A DNA stretch of 64,000 nucleotides, from the NCBI GenBank assembly GCA_900539865.1, contig UQDS01000003.1, forward strand, positions 62,001 to 126,000, written 5' to 3'. The notes under the pieces are model-generated. The model was given only the letters and a program-made list of their open reading frames with translations. It was not told where the DNA came from and made no database searches. Source of the DNA: an uncultured Mollicutes bacterium (GTDB taxonomy: Bacteria; Bacillota_I; Bacilli_A; RFN20; CAG-288). Shown here in pieces: positions 33,373-42,730 of the stretch. A program made the position numbers and the translations under genes. Positions within the stretch are counted from its first letter, which is position 1. The number at the start of each line of letters is the position of its first letter.

Positions 33373-36267
33373 TCATCCGTTATCAATCTTTTCAAAGAGA
33401 TATTCTTGGCAGTCGATATTCACTAAGACAAGACCTTCTTCCTTGGCTAAGAAACGCGCGAGCAAGGCAAGATATCTCACATCGTGTTCATGAGAAAGAA
33501 CAATGTCTGGTAGCAAAGCGTATTCGATATCGTTCTCTTTATATATAAATAGATATCTTTCATCGCTTTGCATGGCAAAGTCTTCCTTAAACATCGAAAG
33601 GAATTTCTCAGAAAGTATCGTAAAATCAAAGCCGCTCTTGTAAATAACATCGCGGTTAATAAGAGTGTCATGATATCCTTGCGTGCGCATATCAAAAATT
33701 GTTTTATCGCTCAGCAAAAGAACATCTTTTCCAAGTCTAAATGAGTTGATTAACTCAAAATTATTCATTAACATGCTATCAAAAATGACAACATGGTTAT
33801 AGGAATCATCGTTTAAATAAACTGAATCATCGAAGCTTACAATACCGATAGGATAACGAAGTGAAAGAAGCTTAATCTGCTCATCCTTCAATTGAGCATC
33901 GGTATTTTTTTCTAATATTTCTTTTTCTTCTTCAGTGATAAGCTTGTCAAAATCACACTCTGTTAAATTCTCTTTTAAGTGCGTTTGTATGCTTTGATAA
34001 CGAAGCAAGCGGCTGATTTCTTCATAGTGAGACAAATCATCTAAATACGCGCTTTCGACTTTTTCATAACTTTGAAGATATGGCTCAAAGAGTTTTCTTC
34101 CGCGATGGTATTTGGCATATGCTAACGCCATAAAGTACTCTCTCTTTAAATAACTCAACGGTCGTTGCTTACGCATATAAGAACGTACAGTTAACTGCAA
34201 GAGAAAACTCGCCTGCTCTAAACCAGTATTGAAAGAAGCATAATCCATAAATTGTTTTATAGAGTTGTTCTTCAATTTTTGTAGATGCTTTAATATAGCT
34301 GTAAAAGAGTACTTAAAGTAATCGCGAGGCGCTTGTAAAAAATAACCGATTAACTGATTGATATTCTTTTGAATTTCATTGTATAACAGCGCAACATCTT
34401 TTCCCAAAGACTGCATATTGATGCGGAAATCCTTGTCTTTTAAATAGCGTTTGATAAAAGGATGATTCATCGAAAAATCGTCATCATCTTTGAAGTGATT
34501 TTTAAACTTCTTGATATAAGCGATGTTGCTTTCAATCTCCACGACACCGTTCATCGTCAAGACATTATCGCCGTAAACATCCTGATACATCGGAAGCAAT
34601 CCATCTAGTTCTATCTTCGCAGCCAAGTATCCTTTAATGACTCTTAAGATGGTTACAAAGTCATTGGACTTTTTCAATTTAAAGTAAGATAATATGCGTT
34701 TTTTTGCTTTTTTCTTACCGAAAAAAGAACCGTTTTCGTATTCTTTGACCATCGCATCAATATCTTCTTTATAGATTTCTTCATCAAAAAAGTTATCCAT
34801 GATCAGTTTTGCAGAAGACAAATTTTGATAACGTCTTTTCAAATGTGACAAAGCGTAATATTCAGAGTTATTTTGGTTCAATTTAAAATATTTTCTTGGA
34901 AAACCATTGTATTCCGAAAGGATTTTTAAATCGTCCAAATATTTTTCTAACTCTGCAAAATTGTTGATTTGAATATTGTAATCTTCTAAGAAATGATCTT
35001 CTTTAATCTCTTTTTGTAACGCTGTTATCTCATTGCACAAATCATCGATCAACGCGTTGATAACTTGATAATTTTCTTCTTTTGCAGTCGCTGTAAGCCC
35101 ATAATAAGGATGGTCGATGACATACGAATTTAAAACAGATTCATAAGAATCCAAACGATTTAAATAATCGTAATCTTTTTCAAATTCTTCTTCTGTATAA
35201 TCAGAAATATCCAGCGGCGGCAAATAGCTTGTTTTATCGATAGAATTCACCAAGAAATCAAATTTTCTTTCATTTCTCCTGAAATTGGAAAAATGAGTAA
35301 TTTCATATTTCTTATCGACAAAATTGATATACCTCTCTTCGTTTAAAAGGAAATTCTCTACTTTTATCTCCTCTTGTACCGACAGCGGTTTGAGCAATTC
35401 TTTCTTCAACGCTTGTAGCGATTTCACAAAGTTAGCATCGTTATAGTCAAAACAAAAATCCATCAATTTTTCTTCTTTTAAGAAGTGTAACAACTCTTCT
35501 TTTTCGGACTTTGGAACAACGAAAAGAGTATTTTCTTTATTGCGGATAACCTCATATAAAAAACCTAAGACAATATAGTCGAATGCATCTTTTCCCTGAT
35601 AAGATATCTTCTCGCTTTTATAGCCCTCTAAACGCTTCTTAGAGCGCTCAAAACGAGCTAAGAAGCCAATATCTATCTTGCTGACTTCTTTTTCAATTTC
35701 ACTATCTTTTAACTCTTTAAACAAGCCTTGATACTTAACAGGATATTCTTCTCCCTTTGCAAATTGATTTAAAAAAGGCATCGCCTGAACATAATGAATA
35801 TCAGCGACATCAAAATCAGTTAGACCATAAAGTAAGTCCACTTTATTTAAAAGTTTTTTCTCAAAGATTTTTTTCTTAATCGAATCAATGAAGGCAAATA
35901 AAACACGGCCGTTTATTTCATCATTTAAATCTATTCCAAGTTCAAAAAAGAAAGCTGTAGCAACAGGATTTAAAAAATAAACAGAATGATCAATATATAG
36001 TTTTCCATCTTTATAACTTGTCGTTAAAAAAAGAAGTGGATAATAACAATTCTTCGATTTGTCAAACACCAAAACCGGGGACACAAAACGCTTGTGTACC
36101 TTCTTAACTTCGATAGGCAACGTATGTAAGAAACAGCTCAGAATACTTTCATCAAAAGGATCAAAGTTATCTTCGTTGATTTCTGAAATGGTCAACCCCG
36201 CCTTTGCTTGCTTGATCATTTCTAAACAATCAATATGTGTTTCTATAAATTTATTGGCATTGTCCAT
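33373..36267 (-). CDS. Degenerate SF1 helicase-like protein (DUF4011-type), Walker A and B lost
   Basis: A ~964-residue protein. Residues are counted from the upstream TTG at 36285. The segment at 230-280 (GKDAFDYIVLGFLYEVI, NTLFVVPKSEKEELLHFL, LMDFCFDYND) follows the block of DUF4011 SF1 helicases that reads GPPGTGKSqTI..liae, vLFVseK.aAlevv and LgdfcLelH, but the GxxGTGKS loop has been replaced. HPYYG (392-396) matches the family's HPWrG. At 813-860, GIVSFDDSVYL, HVVIFDSML and RLGKDVLLLSD match SPlSVAqyL, lVIFDEASQ and rGkqViVvGD; the Walker B Glu is Ser. The chain ends soon after, so the second helicase domain and nuclease are missing. ATP hydrolysis is not expected. A -10 sits 6 nt before the ATG at 36267 with no ribosome site. 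The frame is intact over 2.9 kb, so the gene is maintained. Confidence 0.78.
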   Translation of the reverse strand: MDNANKFIETHIDCLEMIKQAKAGLTISEINEDNFDPFDESILSCFLHTLPIEVKKVHKRFVSPVLVFDKSKNCYYPLLFLTTSYKDGKLYIDHSVYFLNPVATAFFFELGIDLNDEINGRVLFAFIDSIKKKIFEKKLLNKVDLLYGLTDFDVADIHYVQAMPFLNQFAKGEEYPVKYQGLFKELKDSEIEKEVSKIDIGFLARFERSKKRLEGYKSEKISYQGKDAFDYIVLGFLYEVIRNKENTLFVVPKSEKEELLHFLKEEKLMDFCFDYNDANFVKSLQALKKELLKPLSVQEEIKVENFLLNEERYINFVDKKYEITHFSNFRRNERKFDFLVNSIDKTSYLPPLDISDYTEEEFEKDYDYLNRLDSYESVLNSYVIDHPYYGLTATAKEENYQVINALIDDLCNEITALQKEIKEDHFLEDYNIQINNFAELEKYLDDLKILSEYNGFPRKYFKLNQNNSEYYALSHLKRRYQNLSSAKLIMDNFFDEEIYKEDIDAMVKEYENGSFFGKKKAKKRILSYFKLKKSNDFVTILRVIKGYLAAKIELDGLLPMYQDVYGDNVLTMNGVVEIESNIAYIKKFKNHFKDDDDFSMNHPFIKRYLKDKDFRINMQSLGKDVALLYNEIQKNINQLIGYFLQAPRDYFKYSFTAILKHLQKLKNNSIKQFMDYASFNTGLEQASFLLQLTVRSYMRKQRPLSYLKREYFMALAYAKYHRGRKLFEPYLQSYEKVESAYLDDLSHYEEISRLLRYQSIQTHLKENLTECDFDKLITEEEKEILEKNTDAQLKDEQIKLLSLRYPIGIVSFDDSVYLNDDSYNHVVIFDSMLMNNFELINSFRLGKDVLLLSDKTIFDMRTQGYHDTLINRDVIYKSGFDFTILSEKFLSMFKEDFAMQSDERYLFIYKENDIEYALLPDIVLSHEHDVRYLALLARFLAKEEGLVLVNIDCQEYLFEKIDNG

Positions 36268-36273
36268 AGTTAC

Positions 36274-36301
36274 ATTATATAGCAAGAGAGAAACTGTACA
36301 A
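36274..36301 (-). promoter_or_regulatory. Leaderless-type promoter of the helicase-like gene
   Basis: TTGTAC (36296-36301 read on minus), 16-nt spacer, TATAAT (36274-36279). The ATG at 36267 begins seven bases after the -10, where transcription would start. Confidence 0.65.
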
Positions 36302-36311
36302 AATCAGAGAT

Positions 36312-36337
36312 AAAAAAATGCCGCCTTTTGGCGGCAT
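36312..36337 (-). terminator. Intrinsic terminator of rpmE
   Basis: ATGCCGCC-AAAA-GGCGGCAT stem followed on the minus strand by a run of T. Confidence 0.9.
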
Positions 36338-36361
36338 ATTCTATATTGCTTGACGAAATAC

Positions 36362-36574
36362 TTATTTCTTTTCGGAAGCAGCCAATTTCTTTCTGAACTT
36401 GGCAACACGACCGGTATCAGCAGCAAAAGTAAGCTTACCAGTGTAGAAAGAATGGCACTTGGAACAAGTATCAACTCTAATTTCAGGCTGAGTAGAACCA
36501 GTTTCAAAAGTGTTTCCGCAGGTTAAGCAAACAACCTTGGCGCGATAGTATTTCGGATGAATGTCCTTTTTCAT
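36362..36574 (-). CDS. rpmE: 50S ribosomal protein L31, zinc-binding form
   Basis: A 70-residue large-subunit protein. The four zinc ligands C16, C19, C37 and C40 (CLTC, CSKC) are present, so this is the zinc-containing form rather than the Cys-less paralogue induced in zinc starvation. The N-terminus MKKDIHPKYY is typical. GGGAGG lies 8 nt before the ATG. It has its own promoter and terminator. Confidence 0.97.
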   Translation of the reverse strand: MKKDIHPKYYRAKVVCLTCGNTFETGSTQPEIRVDTCSKCHSFYTGKLTFAADTGRVAKFRKKLAASEKK

Positions 36575-36630
36575 TTTCTATACCTCCCAATCCGGCTATA
36601 ACACGTTCGCAAGCGTATTAAGCAACATAA

Positions 36631-36659
36631 AATATAACATTTTAGACAACAATATACAA
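36631..36659 (-). promoter_or_regulatory. rpmE promoter
   Basis: TTGTAT (36654-36659 read on minus), 17-nt spacer, TATATT (36631-36636), 56 bases before the start codon. Confidence 0.65.
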
Positions 36660-36679
36660 GGATAAATTATAAGATTACA

Positions 36680-39022
36680 TCACTTTAAAAAAAGATATCC
36701 TGCAATTTTTGCAAAACTGCGAATCACTTTCTTCCCGTTTAAAAGGTTTAGGAAAGCCTCTTCTTGTTGACCAGAGCCAGGAAGATTATACATGATTGCG
36801 CGAACTGCGCTTTCTTCCACTGTCCTATATAGCACCGGATCATTTTTATAAGGAGCAATATTGGAAGCAACCCAGAGAAATACTTTTGCACCAAAAGATC
36901 CTTCATCATATGCTTGTGCAAAAGAGTTATCTAGTCCAAATGGTCCCGTAGTTTTTGTAAAAGGCAATTCTCTTCCATAAAGAATATTAAATTCTTCATC
37001 GGAAATTTGTGAAATACCATTTTTAAAATAAGAAGGTAATTTGTTAATGTCATAAGGCAAGTTTTTATTTTTTCCACTGAAATAAAATTCTTTTTCTTCT
37101 ACAATCGTGCGTGCATCTGTACGCAAAGAAATTTTATAATTTCCGTAAAGATCAACAAAATCATGTGTCTTAACATTGAAGTAACGGAGACCGTCACGAT
37201 TGATCTCTAATTCAATTTCTTTTGTCTCACCAGGTTCCAGTTTCACTTTTGTAAAAGCAACCAATTCTGCTTTGCTATTAAATACTTCATCCGATGGTTT
37301 TGTGATATAAATTTGTGGTACTGCCTCTCCTTTTACACTGGAAGTGTTTGTCACTTTAAAGGTCACTGTTTTACGGCTCATGTGGAAAGCGAAATCTTTG
37401 TAGGAAAAAGTAGAATAAGATAAACCATAACCAAAAGGATATAAGACCGGTCTATCAAATGTTTCATAATATCGGTATCCGATATAAATACCTTCTTTAT
37501 ATAAACAATTAAACCGATCGCCGGGGAAGTAAGCATAACTGGGGTTATCTTCTAATTTCAACGGAAACGTCTCGGCAAGATGACCGCTTGGATTGACCGT
37601 TCCATAAAGAATATCAAACAGAGCTTCCATGATTGCTTCTCCGCCTAAATAAGTCTCTAAGATACCTTTTACATCATCTACAAAAGGCATTTCCAGGGGA
37701 CCACCAGAGCTGAGAACCACCACAATATTATCGTTTACTTTCTTAATCTCGGAGAGCAATTGCAGTTGGTTTTCAGGAAGTTTTAAAGAGATTCTGTCCA
37801 TACCTTCAGATTCATATTGCTCATCAATCCCTAAAAAAACAATCACTTTATCTGCGTTCTTTGCGTTTTCAACTGCATGAGAATTTTTAATTTTCTTCTT
37901 TGGGTTATCTAACGAATAACCCTCATCGTACTGGAAATCAACGCCTTCCAGACAATCTAAAAAGCTCTTCACACGATAGCTTTGAATATGAGAACTACCT
38001 CCGCCTTGATAACGTGGTTTTTTTGCAAACGGACCTATAATTTCTAATTTGTCAGTCTTTTTCAAAGGAAGAATATCTTCATTCTTTAACAATACGATGG
38101 ATTTTTCCGCAAGCTCTTTTGCCACCTGATGATCCGCATCATAATTTTGCTGTTTTGTCTTCTGTGTCGGATATTTTTCAATCATACGAAGAATACGTTC
38201 CACATTCTCATCGACACAATAACGGAATTTATCACTCTTCATATATTCGTCGATTTGCTTGCGGATGGTAAAGTCGTGGCTTTGTGGCATTTCTAAAGTT
38301 AATCCATTATAAATAGATAAAACCGGGTCATTTACAGCGCACCAGTCAGAAACAACAACACCTTTGAATCCAAATTCATCACGCAACATATCCTTTAACA
38401 AGTATGGATTTTCTGTTGCGTGAAATCCATTTACTTTATTGTAACTAGCCATCACCATAGCCGGTTGGACATCTTGAATTGTCCGTTGAAATGGATATAG
38501 ATAAATTTCTCTCAGTGTTCTTTCATCGACAATTTCATTGATAACTTGGCGATTGGCTTCACTTGAATTCACCGCATAATGTTTTAAACACGCGCCTACC
38601 CCTTCCTTTTCTACAGCTTTTACATACGCTGTAGATAACGCATAGGTGAGATACGGATCTTCACTTAAATACTCAAATCCTCTTCCGCCTAAAGGAGAAC
38701 GCTTTATATTCATCGCCGGACCTAAAATAACCTGGATTTCTTCGTTTTTTGTCTCGTTAGCCAACGTGTTTCCAAGCTTGGCAAAAACATCCGGATCAAA
38801 AGAGCAGGACAATAAAGCTCCAGAAGGAAAACAGACAGAGGTTGCAGTCACATTTTTTCCTTTTTCATCCTTGACCTCTTTGCGAATACCAATCGGGCCA
38901 TCACTCATGCGCAAGCTAGGAATATTGAGTTCTTCCACTCCGTATGTATTCCAAAAACCAACACCTCTCATGAAGCGAAGGCGTTGTTCAGGCGTAAGCT
39001 TTTGAATTTTCTTATTTGACAT
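36680..39022 (-). CDS. Beta-glucosidase, glycoside hydrolase family 3
   Basis: A 780-residue retaining glycosidase without signal peptide, so it should act on imported oligosaccharides. The N-terminal barrel has MSDGPIGIR, KHYAVNSSE (the KHFxxNxxE motif) and the nucleophile D226 in GVVVSDWCAV. The second domain holds LLKNEDILPL and the acid/base region around GIDEQYESEGMDR. A fibronectin type III-like domain (GEAVPQIYITKP region) lies near the C-terminus, followed by ~130 extra residues. AAAGGA lies before the ATG. A small membrane protein gene is 2 bp upstream. No clear terminator follows; rpmE has its own promoter in the gap. Confidence 0.94.
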   Translation of the reverse strand: MSNKKIQKLTPEQRLRFMRGVGFWNTYGVEELNIPSLRMSDGPIGIRKEVKDEKGKNVTATSVCFPSGALLSCSFDPDVFAKLGNTLANETKNEEIQVILGPAMNIKRSPLGGRGFEYLSEDPYLTYALSTAYVKAVEKEGVGACLKHYAVNSSEANRQVINEIVDERTLREIYLYPFQRTIQDVQPAMVMASYNKVNGFHATENPYLLKDMLRDEFGFKGVVVSDWCAVNDPVLSIYNGLTLEMPQSHDFTIRKQIDEYMKSDKFRYCVDENVERILRMIEKYPTQKTKQQNYDADHQVAKELAEKSIVLLKNEDILPLKKTDKLEIIGPFAKKPRYQGGGSSHIQSYRVKSFLDCLEGVDFQYDEGYSLDNPKKKIKNSHAVENAKNADKVIVFLGIDEQYESEGMDRISLKLPENQLQLLSEIKKVNDNIVVVLSSGGPLEMPFVDDVKGILETYLGGEAIMEALFDILYGTVNPSGHLAETFPLKLEDNPSYAYFPGDRFNCLYKEGIYIGYRYYETFDRPVLYPFGYGLSYSTFSYKDFAFHMSRKTVTFKVTNTSSVKGEAVPQIYITKPSDEVFNSKAELVAFTKVKLEPGETKEIELEINRDGLRYFNVKTHDFVDLYGNYKISLRTDARTIVEEKEFYFSGKNKNLPYDINKLPSYFKNGISQISDEEFNILYGRELPFTKTTGPFGLDNSFAQAYDEGSFGAKVFLWVASNIAPYKNDPVLYRTVEESAVRAIMYNLPGSGQQEEAFLNLLNGKKVIRSFAKIAGYLFLK

Positions 39023-39024
39023 AA

Positions 39025-39240
39025 TTATTTCCTTTCTTCATTCTCTCTCTTTTTAAACACAGCGTAAACATAACGTAAAACTACCAAACCAATCATGCCT
39101 AAAATCATAAAAACAAGGCAGACAATCGCACCTGCATTTAATACACCGCTATCTTTTACAAGAAAAATCATTCCCAATAATCCTGCAATGATAACAGCAA
39201 CTGTAAAATAAAGAAGCGCTTGATACACAATTTTTTTCAT
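39025..39240 (-). CDS. Small two-helix membrane protein
   Basis: A 71-residue protein with two hydrophobic helices (about 8-28 and 36-60), a short polar turn (VKDSGVLNAG), and a basic C-terminal tail (KKRENEERK). No family recognised. It lies 2 bp before the GH3 gene, so the two are co-transcribed; no role in glycoside use can be shown. Confidence 0.65.
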   Translation of the reverse strand: MKKIVYQALLYFTVAVIIAGLLGMIFLVKDSGVLNAGAIVCLVFMILGMIGLVVLRYVYAVFKKRENEERK

Positions 39241-39282
39241 AATATCATTTTAAACTAAAAAAATATAAAAACAAAACATAAA

Positions 39283-39308
39283 AAGAGCTGCGATAATACG
39301 CAGCTCTT
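39283..39308 (-). terminator. Intrinsic terminator of the 39326-41146 lipoprotein gene
   Basis: AAGAGCTGCG and CGCAGCTCTT form a 10-bp stem, followed on the minus strand by TTTTTATG. Confidence 0.85.
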
Positions 39309-39325
39309 ATTTTAAATGATTTCTA

Positions 39326-41146
39326 TTAGGCGGCAGGAGAGAAAGCAGCGACAGCAGCTTTGATCTTTGCATCGATCGGGTTGATCTTAGCGCAGCCTTC
39401 CATATTGAAGCTGAACGGAACTAAGACATAACCGCCGTTGAATAAACCGCAGCTGACATCGACATTAGTGACAACATAATCACCTGTTTCACTCTTGGTG
39501 AGAGTAGGAGTAAATTCAGTCAAATATCCATCGAATGTCCAGCCCTTTTCTTTGCAGATTTCCGGAACAGTCATGCCATAGAAACCAGAAGCAAAGTCAT
39601 CAGAGACAATCTGATTTCTAGAAATGTAGACATTACCAGAACCAGACTGATTCGGATATTCAGTGAATCCGTAAAGGACAGCCTGATTTTCTTCCTTGAA
39701 GGTGTTGTAGCTGGAAGGATACGGGATGAGATCCTTAACAGTACCCTTTCCAAGAGTCTTATCAACAACGACAACTTCCTGTGCTTCATCAAGGTAGAAC
39801 GGGTAGAGAGAATCGCCTTTATTGACGAAACCATCGACCTTAGAAACGCCTAATTGATTAGCAATGCTTTGGAAGTTGTACATACCGACATTGTAGAGAT
39901 AATCAGCGGTATGATAAGCGCCCATGGTTTCACCACCAGAAGTCATATTGAGGTAGAAGTCATCCTTTAAGAAAGAATCTTTGATCTTGGAAACAGTGGC
40001 GTTAAGAGGCGGTAATTCGACATTGACAGAAGCGGCATAATCGGTAAATCTAGTATCTAAAACGGTGGAACCGACATCAGATAAAGAGGCAGTGAATAAC
40101 TTCTTTTCGTGGTTTTCTAATTGAATAGTGACAGAGTTATCACGATTGACTGTCAAGGTAGTGTTGACTTTAACAGCGATATCCTGAGCGGTGTAAGAAG
40201 TGATTCCGTTGTCTTTAAGATATTGTTCAAGACCGGTAGGATCGATGAGTTTCCAAAGCAACGCTTCGACCATAGCGGAATTGAATTCACTTTCTGTTCC
40301 GACAATTTCGTAAGTGTTGGACGGATCCTTTTCAGCGGTGAGCCACTGCGGGTTGATCGCCTGGATACCATAGAAGCTGCTATCGACATCCAACCAAGAA
40401 GCAGCTTGGAGACCTAAGCCTCTAAAGTTGTCCTTGTTCAACGGACCAACACCCTGACCTTGCGCGCTGATACCAGTGTTGTAAAGGCCGGTGGAATCTT
40501 CCATGAGGTAGAAAGCATCACCAGTGGTATCGATGGCAAGACCGTATAAATTGACGGTGCCGTGATCCTGAACATCTTCGACAACATAGTTTGCAGTGCC
40601 GTCACCCTTAGTAGCAGTGATACCAGCATCGGTGACTTTGACAATGTTGTGAACATCGCCGTTTTCATCCTTAGAAGTAAGGGTGTAGTTGGTGTTGCCA
40701 ACTGCTTTCTTCCAAGCCTGACCTAAGTTGTAAAGAGGACGGATAACTTCAACTTCTGTAGAAGCGGTGATTGCCGGATTTGCCATAGAAGTAGCGATGA
40801 TTTTCGCTTTGCCGATGGTCAAACCTTTAACGTTGATAGCAATGACACCTTCTGTCATTTCAGGAAGCTGAACGATTTCGCCATCCTGTTCGACAGTGAA
40901 AGAACAAGTGAGGTTAGAAGCACCGGGAATGGCAACTTTAACACGAATAGAAACAGTGTTGTTTCTTTCGACGACATAAGAATCCTTGAGGAATGTGATT
41001 TTTCCTGCAACAGGGTCGGTTGTCGGTTCAGTGACGCTCGGTTTTTCAGTGACACTTTCCTTGTCTGTTTCCGAGGTTCCGCCACCACAAGCAGCAAGTG
41101 TAGTCAAGGCGACTAAACTAAGAATTAAAGAACTTTTCTTTTTCAT
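39326..41146 (-). CDS. Unknown lipoprotein with N-terminal Ig-like domain
   Basis: A 606-residue surface lipoprotein (lipobox LAAC, Cys20), then a Thr/Glu-rich linker and a ~95-residue Ig-like beta domain (GKITFLKDSYVVERNNTVSI up to STEVEVI, about 48-138). The rest is a predicted beta-rich domain with no motif I recognise; it contains paired phrases such as TDYAASVNVELPP and ADYLYNVGMYNF. It shares the lipobox-linker-Ig plan with OppA of the next operon. AAGGAG lies 7 nt before the ATG, and a perfect cre match lies 230 bases upstream. A role in binding a nutrient is plausible only by context. Confidence 0.82.
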   Translation of the reverse strand: MKKKSSLILSLVALTTLAACGGGTSETDKESVTEKPSVTEPTTDPVAGKITFLKDSYVVERNNTVSIRVKVAIPGASNLTCSFTVEQDGEIVQLPEMTEGVIAINVKGLTIGKAKIIATSMANPAITASTEVEVIRPLYNLGQAWKKAVGNTNYTLTSKDENGDVHNIVKVTDAGITATKGDGTANYVVEDVQDHGTVNLYGLAIDTTGDAFYLMEDSTGLYNTGISAQGQGVGPLNKDNFRGLGLQAASWLDVDSSFYGIQAINPQWLTAEKDPSNTYEIVGTESEFNSAMVEALLWKLIDPTGLEQYLKDNGITSYTAQDIAVKVNTTLTVNRDNSVTIQLENHEKKLFTASLSDVGSTVLDTRFTDYAASVNVELPPLNATVSKIKDSFLKDDFYLNMTSGGETMGAYHTADYLYNVGMYNFQSIANQLGVSKVDGFVNKGDSLYPFYLDEAQEVVVVDKTLGKGTVKDLIPYPSSYNTFKEENQAVLYGFTEYPNQSGSGNVYISRNQIVSDDFASGFYGMTVPEICKEKGWTFDGYLTEFTPTLTKSETGDYVVTNVDVSCGLFNGGYVLVPFSFNMEGCAKINPIDAKIKAAVAAFSPAA

Positions 41147-41375
41147 ATTATTTCTCCTTCTTCGAAGACATGGTTTATTTCATATAATCAATATTATGTC
41201 AAACCATGTACAACAAATCATATCACAATTTTAAAAAAACAATAATCGTGCGCTTTTCACGTCCTTTTATCCTTTTTTTATATTTTTTAGCATTTTTATG
41301 CAAAAAAAGTGTTTTTTTATTTTGTTTTAATATTTTTGCCTTTTTTTAAGAAAAGAACAACAAACCTTTTTTGAT

Positions 41376-41389
41376 TGTAAACGCTTACA
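41376..41389. promoter_or_regulatory. CcpA cre site match upstream of the lipoprotein gene
   Basis: TGTAAACGCTTACA is a perfect palindromic cre (TGWNANCGNTNWCA), 230 bases before the lipoprotein start. Confidence 0.7.
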
Positions 41390-41406
41390 TTTGTTTTAAA
41401 TGAAGA

Positions 41407-41435
41407 AAACTGCCCCGATAGAGACAGGGCAGTTT
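41407..41435 (-). terminator. Probable terminator of the opp operon
   Basis: AAACTGCCC and GGGCAGTTT form a 9-bp stem with an 11-base loop; the minus-strand tail TTTTCTTC is only moderately U-rich. Confidence 0.65.
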
Positions 41436-41446
41436 ATCGTCGAAAA

Positions 41447-42730
41447 TTAGTTTTCCTTTTGAGCAAGGAGTTCATCATCTTCTTCGATCATCTTGTGATA
41501 CTTTTCTAATTCGGCAGTATTCGCAAGAATGAAATGACCGGGAAGAATTTCATGAAGTTTCGGTTTTTCCACCGAATAATCATGTTCCGTACTCGGATTA
41601 TAGACAATTCTTTGTCTATCTTTTTCCGAAAGCGGATCGGGCTTAGGAATAGCAGAAAGCAAAGCTCTGGTGTAGGGGTGAAGCGGATGGCGGAAGAGCT
41701 CTTCGCTTGTCGCTAATTCAACCATCTCGCCAAAGTACATAACGGCGATACGATCGCAGAAGTATTTGACGACAGAAAGGTCGTGCGCGATGAACATCAA
41801 TGTCAATCCGTGATTTACTTTCAAATCATTAAGAAGATTAATAATCTGAGCGCGGATAGAGACGTCCAAAGCAGAGATCGGTTCGTCACAGATGAGGAAT
41901 TCAGGATTCATGATAATTGCACGAGCAATACCGATACGCTGTCTCTGACCGCCAGAGAATTCATTCGGATAACGAGAACAATAATCCGGAAGCAAACCGA
42001 CTTCTTCTAAAACTTTACAAGCTTTTTGGTGGTTCTCTTCACGGTTGGTGAATCCTTGAATCTTCAAGCCTTCCTGAATGATATCTTCGACAGTCATACG
42101 AGGGTCGAGAGAGTCAATCGGATCTTGGAAGATCATCTGCATCTTACACTGCAATTGACGTGAGACATTTCTGTTATCATGACGAATCTGAGCAATTTTC
42201 TCTTTTTGGACCTTGACAACTTGAGCAAGTTCCGCATTGAGCTTTGCTACCTTTTCATCATATTCTGCCTTTACTTTTTTAATCGCCTCTTGTCCTTCCA
42301 AACTGGAATTGTCCATATCGGCGATGATGGAATATTCTTCTTGACGAAGCTCGTGAATGGCATTTTGTGTCTTGATACGTTTCCACTTGATTTCTTTTTC
42401 GTTCCAACGGCTTCCTGCATTGATACGGTAACCTTTGAAGTAAACAGAACCCGAAGTGATTTTGTGAAGACCGATGATGCTGCGACCAGTTGTTGTCTTA
42501 CCGCAGCCTGATTCACCGACAACGCCGAAACATTCACCCTTCTTGATGTCGAAAGAAAGATCGTGAACAGCTTTCAATCTCTTTCCATGACCCAAGGAAA
42601 AGAACATTTTCAAATGTCGGACAGAGAGAAGAATGTCGTTTTGAACAAGTTCAGGTTTGAACTTTGTATCGCAAACAATTTCATCTCCGTTGGCAAAAGT
42701 GCCTTGGTGTTTTTCTTTTTTATCTATCAT
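41447..42730 (-). CDS. oppF: Oligopeptide ABC transporter ATPase OppF, with coiled-coil insertion
   Basis: One of the two ATPases driving peptide import. Numbered from the upstream GTG (42739): Walker A GESGCGKTT 75-83, Q-loop MIFQDP with Q205, signature FSGGQRQR 261-268, Walker B FLICDEP 281-287, and the switch His in FIAHDLSVV. About 90 residues (108-195) of charged, probably coiled-coil sequence are inserted between Walker A and the Q-loop; normal OppF has ~15 there. The C-terminal LHPYTRALLSAIP oligopeptide motif is present. The ATG at 42730 has AGG 8 nt upstream; the GTG is possible. It overlaps oppD and ends the operon. Confidence 0.93.
   Translation of the reverse strand: MIDKKEKHQGTFANGDEIVCDTKFKPELVQNDILLSVRHLKMFFSLGHGKRLKAVHDLSFDIKKGECFGVVGESGCGKTTTGRSIIGLHKITSGSVYFKGYRINAGSRWNEKEIKWKRIKTQNAIHELRQEEYSIIADMDNSSLEGQEAIKKVKAEYDEKVAKLNAELAQVVKVQKEKIAQIRHDNRNVSRQLQCKMQMIFQDPIDSLDPRMTVEDIIQEGLKIQGFTNREENHQKACKVLEEVGLLPDYCSRYPNEFSGGQRQRIGIARAIIMNPEFLICDEPISALDVSIRAQIINLLNDLKVNHGLTLMFIAHDLSVVKYFCDRIAVMYFGEMVELATSEELFRHPLHPYTRALLSAIPKPDPLSEKDRQRIVYNPSTEHDYSVEKPKLHEILPGHFILANTAELEKYHKMIEEDDELLAQKEN

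Larger units (their letters stand above)
41147..41446. other. Intergenic region upstream of the lipoprotein gene
   Basis: Contains the opp terminator, a cre match, and long T- and A-tracts. TTGACA is present on the minus strand around 41190, but no good -10 is spaced with it, so no promoter is called. Confidence 0.5.
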
